A stretch of 64,000 nucleotides of DNA from Artocarpus heterophyllus (taxonomy: Eukaryota > Streptophyta > Magnoliopsida > Rosales > Moraceae): the NCBI GenBank assembly GCA_025403435.1, contig JAJQZP010000045.1, forward strand, positions 1 through 64,000. The letters run 5' to 3'. Each line of letters begins with the position of its first letter. The stretch's first letter is position 1. Below, in pieces: positions 1-11,478 of this stretch. Both the position numbers and the translations under genes were made by a program. The notes under the pieces were generated by a model. That model made no database searches and was not told where the DNA came from. It was given only the letters and a program-made list of their open reading frames with translations.

Positions 1-375
1 CCTATGTTTTTAGGCATGTCAAACTTTCTTCGAAGTGCTAGCCGTGTATGAGAGGATTTTCCAATCAAGAATTCCATTCCAAGCACAGTGTCAAGTTGCC
101 TAGTTGACTGCAGATCCATCTAGAGAAAATAAGACCAATGCCGTGTATTTCAAATATAGTTGCCTAGTTCTAGTTTATATGTTTCTATTTTTGGTATGCC
201 AACATTGCCTCTAATTCCTTCTCAAACCGTGTGTAGCAAGTTCCATTTTCAGCTTGCTATCTATGTGTGCCCGGCCAATCAACATTATTCAGCCCCCAAA
301 AGCCATTTGCACCTCTTTAAGCCTCTCAATCCATGTGGAAGACTAACCCCATTCTCTAAGCAACAAACTACTCTT

Positions 376-529
376 TGTTTGACACGTTGGTTTGAACTCA
401 CTAATTTGAACCATCCATAGTGTAAAGTCTATAACTACAGTGTAAAGCAAAAAACACTACAATATAAAAGGCTCACACATGCTAGTATTTGAACTTATTT
501 TTCTAGTTTAAATCGGTTTGTCAAACACC
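376..529. repeat. possible small inverted-repeat element
   Basis: TTTGTTTGACACGTTGGTTT at about 376-395 is roughly mirrored by the complement of 506-529 (GTGTTTGACAAACC then GATTTAAAC). This could be a short terminal-inverted-repeat (MITE-like) element of about 150 bp. The arms are imperfect and I found no clear target-site duplication. I see nothing recognisable in the rest of 1-578; the short open frames there look like chance. Confidence 0.25.
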
Positions 530-578
530 TAATTAAATAGTTTATGGACAATATTTTATAGATTTAAATTCAATAATA

Positions 579-3500
579 TGTGACATCCTGAGAATTGTAG
601 TGCATTATATATGCAATAATTAAGAGATTATGCTAAGTAATTAAAGTACAAATTTTCTAGTTAAAGTATATGCTCGAAAATTTGTTAAATATTTACGAAT
701 AATTTTAGTGTTACAAGGATTATTGTCTTAATCCATTTTTATGATAACTTCATAAGAGTAAATATGGGATTTTTAAAGCTAAAAAATCTTGCCATAATCC
801 CAAGCAAACTAACGAATTAAATGAAACATAAGGATTAATTGACAAACAAGGAAGGAAAAATATGAAAATAAGCTAGAAAGCTTAATTGTTGTAGAATGTG
901 TTGCAACAGAGTTTGAAACAGAGAATAATTTAAGAAAAATATTGTATAGAAATATAAAAATTATACAGTATAAAAATAAAACAATATAGAACTTATGCAA
1001 TATGAGAATAATACAGTGTAAGGATTATACTGCACAAAGTCAAACTGTATGGAAATTAGACTATATAAAGTTAAGCAGTATAGAGATATATTGCTTGGAG
1101 AATGTAGATTAGTATGGAAGGTTAAGAGACCTCATATATTGTATAGGGAAGAATATTGATAGAATAGGAGGTGCACTGTCTATATATGAAAAAATATTAT
1201 CAGTGTAAATTTGATTGTTTAAAAGATTGTAGGATCCATCAAGTTACACTTGGAAGATAGAAAAATTGTTCACCTCATCTATGACACAACCAATTTTGAA
1301 GAAGTGGTGGGGGCAAGTTGTTAAATTTCAATTTGGCCCCTAGACTAATAATGTTTGCAATTGAGGGCTTATATGGATAAAATCTTATTTTCCGCAAATG
1401 GTGAAAAATCTTCCACATCACCCCTTAGAGAACTGGTTTTAGCCATTAAAAAGGATGGAAATTATGACATTTTATTCCCTAATATTGGTTCTATAAATAC
1501 CTCAGGGTATTTTAAGAAAAAGTTTGTCAAAGTCATGAAATTTTGCCCATTTTTTTCCTCTAGAAACTGCCCTCCCTATGGTTGTTTTCTCTCAAAATTT
1601 TGATGAATCAAGCCTCCAAATCATCTAAGGAAGCAACAACAAGAGTTCTAAAGGAATATTAAGGAGTTTTAAGGTAAAACTTATTGTGATTTCAAGGTTT
1701 TGTGCAAGTTTTAAGAGGATTTTTATAGGAGATCTAATGGATTGTTGTTAAGGGTTTTGAAAAGCTATCAAGTACCAAAGAGGAGGATCAAAAGCTTGGG
1801 AAAATACTTGGGTAAAATCCTAAACCCTTGTCATAAAAGTTTGATGTTTCATGGAATTTGTGTATGGTTTGTGTATAAAAGGTATTTGATTTAATGTTTA
1901 TGAATTATGGCATATACTAAGAACACTATGGAATGATTATTTGGTATGTTGTAAGGATGACGATGATGATGCAAAGATAGAATTTTGGGTTTTATGCTCA
2001 AAATGAAAAAGTATGATAAGCTTTGTCAAATACAAAGTTTAAGCACAAAGTAAGTATTTTAAGTATTTGATAAAAGGATTTTGAGCATGACATGTAAGAA
2101 AAATATATAGCATATTTTGTTTATCCAATAAGTGCTTAATGATAAGCTTAAAAGGGTTTAAATAAAATTAAAACTTAAGGAAAGCAAGTAAAAAATAGTT
2201 TTGATGCAAAAAAAAAATGTTTTAGGGGCATTTTAGAAAGAATTAAATGTTTGGGGTACTTAGAAGCTGAATTGTCTTCTGAGTTTAACATGTAGTTTAT
2301 TGAACACGTCGAGGCAGACAACCATTGTGAAGAAATTTTGCTCGAATTCTTATCAAAGCAAGCTGAAAAACACTGATTCCAGTTCTGGTTTTTTAAAAAT
2401 ATCATTAAGATGAATGATTTTGAAAAACATTAAAACACAAAGATTGTAGATCTTGTCGTAACTATTATAAATTGCAGACGACTTGTAAAAATTCTACACC
2501 AATTTCAAGTTATGAGTTTTACGAGATTTTAGTCATGAAATTTTGCAAAAAAGAAAACGTTGTGAAATGATTTAAATCAAACTAATAAACATTTATAAGT
2601 TTTAATCCTTACAAAAAAAAATGAATATTTTAGCATAACATAGTTAATTTTGTTCATTTCAAACCAAAACCATAAAATCACGTGAAAGTAGCCTTTAATT
2701 GACAAATATTGGTTTTTTGCACTGCTATAAGTAGTAATTAACCATAGTTAAAGTTTGAAAGGATTTAAAGTTTTTATCAAGAAAAGAAAGAGAAACATGT
2801 TAAGGACAAATAAATAGATTTTTTTTTTTTTGCGAAAAGGAAACCAATATTTAGTTTTTTGTAAATGTTACGAGTAATAAAGCAATATAAGTTTTGTTTA
2901 AAATGAGTTCCAAAAGTTTTCTCAGACCCTTCAAGGGCAAAATAGTCATTTTTATAAAAAGGCAAAAGCAGACCCAAAAATGCCTAAATTAGGAAAAGTA
3001 AAAAAGAGAAGTTTAGTAAGGTTCTGTGACTTGTAAAAAAACCATTTTTATGGAAACCGCTAAAATGGAGCTCAACCTCTTCAAATGAATGAAATGTCCT
3101 TAGACAAAAAATATTCCGTAATAAAGTAACGAAACCGTCAACTAAGACGGGAAAATTGAATAAGGGATGATCACATTAAGTGAAAGAAAGATAAAATGAT
3201 AAGAAACGAGGTTAAGTATAATGAATGAAAGCTTAATGTTTAAGTCATGTTATCGATCAAGTAAGTCAGTAATAAGGAAGTTAGCTAATAGGAGGTTGTT
3301 ATTTAAACAGGACACAAAGCCGACTAATAGGGAAAAATAAACTGGGAACATTAGAGTGCTCTTCAAGTAAGTTTCAAACCTCACCTATAGCATGAAGAAA
3401 TGATTTTCAAATGCTTTTGTATGTTTGAAGTATGTTTGCATATATTCTGCATAATGTTTAAAAGTTCAAGCTATGATTTGCAATATGTTTGCACTTGTTA

Positions 3501-4700
3501 TGTTCAATGTTTAAGTAAGTACAAGTTACACATATGGCACGCTTTAGCATTTGATATATTCACTAAAGTTCACAAGAAAGTAAATCAAAGATGATAATTA
3601 AAATGCTGTACCAACCTCCCAGATATAGGTTCACAAGCTATGTCAAAATCATGATCTCATTGTTCGATAGTCTTAAATCTTCCACAAGGAAAGCATCATG
3701 TTTATAATCTCATAATTGATGATATTGATACAAACACTTAAGTCCTCAAGATAAAGAAAGGATAAGAACAATGTTAAGAAATTCAAGTTATGAATGATAA
3801 TAAGATGTTCATAAAAGGTCATAAATGAAATCATGCATTATGATCTTGATTGCATTCCTTTTCATGAAATATTTTTAAGACACATTTATAAAAAACATTT
3901 TGAGAAATGTTTTTTAAGAAATGTTCATGAAAAACATTTTAAGAAAAATGTTTACAAGAAAAAGGTTTATGAAGAAGGTTTTATAAAATAAAGTTTAAGA
4001 GCAATATTTTACGATGAAAGTTTTTAATAATTTGTGAAATTATGTTTAAACTTAATGAGAAAAAGCTCATTATAATTTCTTTCATGTTATAGGTAGTTCT
4101 ACGGAAGACCAGTAAGATTGGTAGATGAGCTTGGTTTTGTGGTGACATACGTGGAGGTTGGGCTGTGGATAACACTATAGTAATTTTATGATGCTTAAAG
4201 AAAAAGATTTCCACTATTTTAAAAAGTATTCAAAAAGCTTTTAAAAAAGTAAATGTTTTCTTAATGAGTTTAGGAAACAATTTTATTTATTTTAAAGTCA
4301 AGTTTTGAGCTATGTCTCAATTTCTATTATAACAAAAGTCACAACAGTTTTAAGAAAGTTTTAAGGAAAAAAATTACTAGTCTTTTTTTACTAGTAAGTG
4401 AGATTAAAGTTAAGAAATCAAGTTTAAGAAAGCTAAGTAACAGCTCAAAAAGACAAGTCGTTACGTAATAAATCCTATGATAAAACATCAAATTTCAAAA
4501 AAGTTCTAAAATTTTATGTTTTTAAATATTAAACTATTTTATAAATTTTCTCTCAAGACAAAAATATATATTTTAGAAATAAATTCGATCAAATGAAGGG
4601 CATGTTTATCTCTTCTTCTTTTTTGTTCACAAAATCTTGACGAAATAAAATTGAAATAAATTTTTTAAATTCAAATGATACTTTTGTAGTTTCTAAAAAT
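579..4700 (+). repeat. possible degenerate Gypsy-type LTR remnant
   Basis: This 4-kb AT-rich stretch has no credible coding frame. It opens with TGTGACATCC, a start typical of Tekay/Del-type plant Gypsy LTRs. It contains a TATA-like TATAAATAC at about 1492 followed by a transcript-like stretch, and later text such as a 'taccaacctcccagata' segment that resembles the layout of long chromovirus LTRs. I could not find a matching TGTCACA-type right end or a target duplication, so the right boundary is arbitrary. An ordinary AT-rich spacer with fragments of several repeats is equally possible. Confidence 0.3.
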
Positions 4701-4779
4701 GGAGAGATAAGTTGAAAAATAATAAATGCTAGAAGGTACATCTATATAATTAACTCTTGAAGTTTAAAAAAATAACAAT

Positions 4780-6246
4780 GATAGCTTGCGTGACAGGTCG
4801 CTTGACACTCGCTTTCACCGACAACAAATCATATGCTATTAAGAATAGATCGAAGTTGTTATGAGCTTTTGCATACAAAATATCATCACAGCAAACATTG
4901 TTATCCTCCTCAGATCACAAGTCCTTGTCAAAGGGTTGGATGGAATCACCAGAGATAAAAAAAAACATGTTGTCGATGGAGATTAAAAACGGCATGAGGT
5001 TGGCTTGGTTAAGATCTGGCAATGTCGGCAACGACAAAGATGAATTTTGGCTCAACAACAATGGTTGGGCTCTTTCATAGTGGGCTTTCCTACGTGGAAA
5101 GTGCAGGCTTCATGGCCTTTTTTGGTTCACTCAAATGGTATGTTTGTCAATAGCTGAGTGGCAGCACATAGGGTAATATAGGCATTTAAGTCCACAAGGC
5201 TAGCAGCACTTCTTGGCTAGCAATAATTATGGCCCCAAATGGGTATGGCTAAAGTTGGATAGCCTTGAAGATGATGAACATCCGAGGGTGACATTTGTTG
5301 TGATTTTGACTCCGTAACAACGATACTTCACTAAAGAAAATCTCTAAGCGAGCAATTGGTATAGGAAAGGAACATAGATGGTTTATGGAGGATTTCCTTA
5401 AGTCCTTGCTAGTAGAAGTTCGTTCGTTGGTCTAAGTGATGTGTTTGAATGAGAGAAAGACATTTTACAGCTTGTTAGATGAGTTGTGAGCTTCATCAAG
5501 TGGGGTAGTTTCTAGTGAGAGACTGAGTTATAGGTTCCATCAGATGGGTAGTACAATTGTCTAGAGAAAGTCTTGAGAGAGAATGATTTTCAAGCCTTTA
5601 ATGGTAGGGATGGTGTCTCTAGGTTGTGGGCTTCCTTTGGGTCATGAAAGGATGTGATTTTAGTGGTATTTTCCTCTCCAGCAAAGACAGGTTTGGATCT
5701 TAGGCTTTTTCTTAAGTTTTCTAGTGAATAGAGGTTAATGATTTGGGTCGTGGGATTCCCTTTCTTTGGGTGTTTCGAGTTGGTGGCTATGTTTATGTGG
5801 TGGTGTTGTGTTTTAGGGTTCTAAGGTAATGTTATGGAGGATAAGGTTATTTGAAAAAGATGATCATGGGAGGTTGAAAGGTTGTTTATGGAGTGTAGAA
5901 GTTGTTCATGGCATCTAAGGTAAGTGAAGGGGTATTTATAGGCAAAAGAATGCCCTTGGTTTGGTTGGGGTTTTCTCCTTTCAGTGCTTGGTTAAAGGGA
6001 TTTTTGGACTTGGTTCTATGGGAGAGGCCAAAAGAGGAAGCCTCCCAATGTGGAAGGAGCTTCCTTCTATGTTTTGAATTTGGTTAGCAATATAATATGT
6101 TGGGCTGATAGGTGCCTTGATGCCCAATTGGCCTAACAAGCCCACTCCAAGTGGCCTACAATGAGGGTAGCTAAAGTAGGAAATATTGTTTGGCTCTTGA
6201 GTTGACTAGCTAGGATAAAGGGTTGGCTTGTCTCTTAGGAAGGAGG
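4780..6246. mobile_element. left part of an older family-X LTR, split by element 1
   Basis: This segment shares diverged blocks, in the same order, with the solo LTR at 11479-14078. Examples are the 'ctctaagc...ataggagaggaac' and 'tatggagga-ttcc' neighbourhood (about 5340-5400 versus 11780-11830) and the 'gggtcatg-aaaggat' block (about 5640 versus 12080). It stops at 6246 where element 1 begins, and X-like sequence resumes at 15370. I infer one X LTR broken by the insertion of element 1. The left end is uncertain. The short open frames inside (for example 4898-5080 and 5902-6087) are not supported as genes. Confidence 0.5.
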
Positions 6247-8225
6247 TGTTAGACTTAATGCTCTAAGAATTAAATAATGTAATTGTTTTTAAGACATTTA
6301 ATCAATAAAGAGTTTATTATTTATTTCATATATTATATTATGTCCACTTTATATTCATTTCTTTGAATATATGACAAGTAAACAAAAGTCTGAGACTGTC
6401 ATCATAAACCTTTAAGATCATGCATAAAATGGAGAAATCATGCAGAAGACATGAATTTTAAGTGATGATTTAAAGATAAAAGGTCATCAACCAAGTGAAT
6501 AAAGTAGAACACTTTATTCATGTTAAGATTGTTATGTTGTTTACATCTTTAATAGAAGATGGCTTGTCTTGATCATTGGAGCGAAACTCCATGAGTAGAG
6601 ACATTGTTGTATTGTCATTGGTGACAATATATTGGATTGAGACAAAAGTTAAATTGATTTAGTTAATAATTCCATTTAAATAAATAAATTCACTTTAAGA
6701 CAATCATATTTGTTACATCTTAATCTTGAAATGAATTAGTGGACTTGACTCAAATCTTTTGATATACTAAAAGGTGACATCCTGAATTAAACGAAGGTAA
6801 GAATATCGATACGTTGGAGACATGATTTTTGATTGATGTAGACTTGCCATTCAAAGATATAGAGTCCATAGCTCTATTGTACAGTTAATGATATCCTTTT
6901 ATGGGCATTATCCTAGAATTGAAAAACTGGGGCGCTCAACTATTTGGATACATTTGCATAACTGAATGGGATACTATTTGCATCGCTTATGAATAATAAG
7001 TATTCTAACGATGAGATAATAGAATATAAGATAAATATAATTGAGAAAGTAAAACAGAATTCATTCTTAAGCCGATTATGGATATCTTATGGGATGTTAC
7101 ACATTATGATATGTTATCGAAGGTTAACTTATTAGAGTTTCGTAATTTATATATAATTTGATAGTGCAATTCTAGGCTCTTAATAGAATAAGTTTAGAGT
7201 TGATAATTGTAAAATGAGCATGTTGAAGACAAGTTGTTTTATAATTATAGGAGTTTAATCTATATATGTCGATCGGGTCCCCTTTACTAGGTTACATATT
7301 TTTTTGTAACGATACGACATGTTTTTTCTTACAAATTGGTAACTTATGTTAATTTTTAGATTGTTTTAAATTCATTTGATTCTATGTTAATAATTCATAT
7401 TAGTATATTGGTTGAATTAATTCAAGATAAACATGTTGAATTATTTGAATATATTCCATTTGATATGGAAGTATTTGTACATGACTATTTTAATCAGATA
7501 ACTTCTATATTAGGTTATTTGAATTAAAAATGAGGCTCTATGAATGATTCACGGGTTAAATAGAATTGTTAATTTTTGAAAAGTTCAAAACAGGTGAATG
7601 GGAGGATTGTGTGGCTTGTATGGAGCTTGAAAGTCAAAAACACATTAGCCACGATGTAGCAACCGACCACTATATACATAGGGCGATCGACCGCCTCTAC
7701 CAGGTCAACACTTCATGTCTAATATGTTTATGCTGTGGGATTTTATCCTAGGTTGAATTTGAAGTTAAATTTGATAAGAATAAGATCCTTACCACCACTA
7801 TATAGAGGAAACGTGTTCCTGTAGTCATTTAGATCACCAGAGAAATTTAGAAAGAGATTTCTAGAGAGAAAAACTCTGAAACTTCTATAGGGTTATTGTT
7901 TAATATTAAGAACAATAGCTCTTGGTTTTTTCTTGTAGTTGAAAGGAGAAGTTACCTAGAGGAAAGCTAAACGATGTATGCCCATTCACATTTTGATTAT
8001 GAAAAAGAGAATAGCAAAGAAAACCAATTGGTTAAGGCTTTTCCATCGCGATTCTTATGTAGCAGTGATCTATTGATTTTGTTCAGTTAAAAGTATAGCT
8101 TTCAATCTACTAGAGATACAAAGATCTTTTTATTAATTTATTGTATATAGCATATCTACCCCATTGTATAGAAAAAGGTTTTATTAAAAAAAATTAAAAT
8201 TCTGCTACCTACTTATTTTCCAATA
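6247..8225 (+). repeat. 5' LTR of element 1 (dominant copia family)
   Basis: It starts TGTTAGAC and ends CCAATA, where family copies end CCAACA. Its length is 1979 bp. It aligns along its whole length with eight other LTR copies in the window, including the 'cttattcatg...aagattgttatgttgt' block near 6510. The variable block near 7640-7710 differs from that of elements 2 and 3, so it belongs to a divergent subfamily. The 61-residue open frame at 7566-7751 is LTR sequence, not a gene. Confidence 0.85.
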
Positions 8226-8240
8226 ATTAGTATAAGAGCT
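8226..8240 (+). other. primer-binding site of element 1, decayed
   Basis: Directly after the 5' LTR the text reads ATTAGTATAAGAGCT. Intact plant copia elements have ATTGGTATCAGAGCC here, complementary to the 3' end of initiator tRNA-Met. Three substitutions are visible. Confidence 0.8.
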
Positions 8241-9754
8241 ATGGTTTTACACAGTTTATGATCATGCTATGTACATAATTATGTGATTAACCTCTCCTAC
8301 ACTTGAATTGAACTTTTTTAGAGGGTTAGCACTCCAGGGTTTCTATAAATTAATATGTTGTCATGAGATTATATGGTGAATGTTATTAATTATTAATTGT
8401 TAATTAAATTTTTGTTTTAATTATTGTTAAATATTTATTTTTTTGGTCGGTTATGGTTCCTTAAAGGTTAAAATATATATCTAGGTTTTTCATGTAATTA
8501 CATGGTAGTCTATCATCACCGTCTAGGATTTGTTAATTTTATTTTTATTTTATAAAAATTTTGTAAACTAGGAACTGTATAGGTTTTGTTTGTAAATTTC
8601 TAGAAAAATAATTACTGAAATTAAAGACGAAGCTAGAAGATAGAGATGACTGTGGCTTTATTTGTTTTCTATGTTTATAAAATTTTTCATGATTAAAATA
8701 AAACTTGAAAAATAATTAAGAAAACTATTCTTGAGTTTGGTTTCGTGACGCGCCGGTCGATGGGCCTCTAGGTAATCTGATCAATCAGACACGGTGTCAT
8801 GGCCGTCTCATCAGACAAAGCCGATTGACCTATCCTTTTGACCGCCCGATGGAAGAAACAGTTTTTCTATTAATTTTGGAAAGTTTTTTTAATGAGACGA
8901 TTCTAAGAAAAGCTTGAAAATTTTGTGATAAGCAGAAAATAAAATTTCGATCTATGTGAAATTGAAATTGAAGGCAGACACCACATGAAAAGGGATATAG
9001 GGAGAAGATACAAGATAAAGAATCGATAAATGTTTCGATTAAATTTTGTAATCTTTATTTTATTTTCTATAAGATGGAACCATATTATTACAGTTTATTA
9101 TTATATTGCTTGTAGCTTTGCATATTGCGTTGCTTATTTGCTTAATGATATTTTTTCATTTATGTTGATAACATGTCATGTAGAATAGAGAATGTCATTA
9201 TTAAAATTAATCATGCATGTTTTAACATAAAACATTGTTTTTTAAAATATTGAATGGGAAAAAGTTTTTAAAAAGAGAACCTAAGGCCGTCATCATTGGT
9301 TCATAAGTAACACATAATAGTTTCGACCCTTAAGAAGGGATGCATTATTATCGGGTTGGATTTCTGAGGAGATAATTTGCTTAAGCATGTTTTATCATTG
9401 TTCAATCCTAGGTGACGATATTAAACTACGGATCAATAGTTGAAACGATGGTTAAACACTCAAGATTAATTTTATTTATTAACCTCCCCTAAGAGCTCTG
9501 TTAATAAAATTAATAACCAAATAAAACTATGGTATATACTAATTGGATGGAATTCGTGTTTCTAATTGAATTTGATAAGTCTCTCCTAATAGGCTTATTG
9601 AATTTTAAGTTAGAAATTATTCTTGTAAAGTTGTGATTTTATCAAGAATTTGCCACATAAACACGCATTATGCTTGTTTATATGTTTGTGTTATCTTACT
9701 AAATTATTATTGCATGTTTTCTTAGATTTGACATAGGAATCTTTGTAGATCAAA
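8241..9754 (+). other. untranslated leader of element 1
   Basis: This corresponds, diverged, to the leaders of elements 2 and 3 read on the opposite strand. The 'ggttatggttcc...cctaggtttttcatgtaattacatg...ccgtctagga' block near 8448-8530 matches complements at about 27490-27590 and 37640-37720. The GC-rich stretch at 8740-8850 occupies the place of the GGCCTGCCGA array of elements 2 and 3 but lacks that motif. Confidence 0.7.
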
Positions 9755-10886
9755 ATGTCTAAAATATATTATCCTCAATACTTGATAAAAATGCACTTAA
9801 CAACGAGAACTATAATGATTGAAAAAAGGAATCTGAATATTGTGCTATCTTTTGAGAAAGTCAAGTTCATGCTAACCACACCCTGTCCTCGTGTGCCTAC
9901 CAGCAAATCCACTAATGAGCAAATCCAAGCGCATGATTATTAGAAGGATGCTGACGATCAAGCTTGTTGCTACATTATGGCTAGCATGAATAACGTACTT
10001 CAAGCCCAACATGAAGATCATGGACAATTTTGAAAACATGTTTGGAGGCCAAGCTCTAATGAAGAGGCAAAGAGCTCTCGGAAGCTTCTTAGCTGCAAAG
10101 AAAAGCCGGAGACATCTATGAAGGAGCTCATGATATTGGTCATAGGTTACCTCATTGAGGCTAAAACCTATAGAGTTGAAATTGATGACGTCACCAATGA
10201 CCATGGTTTTTAAGACTCTTTCCAAGAAGTTTATCTTGTTTAGAGCATCATAGAATTTGAGTTTGTCCAAGATAAGATATTACTTTGAATGAGCTTATAA
10301 AGTAGTTACAGGAGTTCAAAAACCCGATCAAGGATGCCCTAGCTAATGGAGAGGTGAACATGGCAGTTGTATCTAGTTCTAATCCTAACTCTAGGAATGG
10401 AAGGAAGCAAAAGGCCAAGAAGGGGAAGTCTTTTGTTCCACCAACTAAGGACAAGAACAAAAAGAAGACTAGGAACCCAAAGAAGTTAAAATGCTTCTTT
10501 TATGGGAAGGTCAGGCACTTGAAGAAGAATTGCAACGACTTCCTAACTGAAAAATGTAAGTGTGAACTTCTTGTTATTGAAACGTGTTTAGTTGAAAAAT
10601 CAAGTGACTCTTAGTTCATAGATTCTGGAGCCACTAATTATGTTTATGTTTCTTTATAGGAGTTCATGGAAACAAGAAGTCTGTTGATTGCGCACTTGAT
10701 GTTTCGAATGGACAATGGGACATTAGTGTTAGCTAAAGCAGTGGGAGACATCCTTCTTTATTTTGATAGTTATAGGTGTTTAGTTTTGCAAGAGTATTTT
10801 TATGTTCCTAAACAAAAGGAATTTCATTTTTGTTGTTTGTTTATTTCAGGATTCTTATTCAGTTTCTTAGTAAAGTGGTGATTCAT
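9755..10886 (+). pseudogene. gag and protease remnant of element 1
   Basis: The ATG at 9755 starts a frame related to the gag of element 3 ('LNIVLSFEKVKFMLTTPCP', then 'STNEQIQAHDY'). Frameshifts and stops follow. The segment 10354-10614 keeps the lysine-rich linker and a zinc knuckle in which the second cysteine has become tyrosine (C-F-F-Y-G-K-V-R-H). The protease region ('SGATNYVYV', with an in-frame stop before it) follows at about 10620. Homology ends near 10886, corresponding to residue about 387 of the 1318-codon frame of element 3, and joins directly to sequence internal to the 3' LTR. Not functional. Confidence 0.85.
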
Positions 10887-11170
10887 AATCCTGTATGTTG
10901 AATGTATGGTAAGCAAATAAAAGTCTGAGACTGTCATTTTAAACCTTTAAGATCAAGCATATGATAGACAGATTATGATAAAGACATGAATCTTAAGGTA
11001 ATGGTTTAAATGTAAAAGGTCTGCTATCAAGGAAATAAAGTTTGGCCCTTTAGTCATGTTAAGATTATCATGTTATATACATCCTAAACAAGAGATGGCT
11101 TGTCTTGGTCCTCAGAGTAGGACTTAGTGAGTAGAGACATTGATGTATTGTAATTGATGTCAATATATTA

Positions 11171-11279
11171 GATTGGGACTAAAGTTGAATTGATTTGGTT
11201 AATAATTCTATTTGAATAAATCAATTCACTTTAAAATAAAAGAATTATTAACTAAATGAATTCAACTTTAGTCCCAATC
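11171..11279. repeat. inverted duplication inside LTR B
   Basis: The 39 bases 11171-11209 are repeated as reverse complement at 11241-11279 with two mismatches, around a 31-base spacer. Other LTR copies have only the first arm followed by unrelated sequence (the 'gacaatc...tatcttaat' stretch). The second arm is therefore a new inverted copy that replaced normal LTR text. Confidence 0.85.
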
Positions 11280-11478
11280 CATTATATCATCTTAAGCCTA
11301 CAATGAATTAGTTGGCCCATATTTTTGACTTGTATCTTTTAATATACCAAAGGGTGACATCCTGAATTAAATGAAGATATGCATATCGGTACATTGGAGA
11401 CATAATTCTTGATTAATGTAGACTTATTGTTTATAGATATGGAATCTATAGCTCTTATGTAGAATTAATGATATCCTC

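Noticed and set aside
1355..1603. 82-codon frame as a possible gene
   Set aside because: It has no family resemblance, lies in AT-rich repeat-like sequence, and has no splice-linked partner exons.
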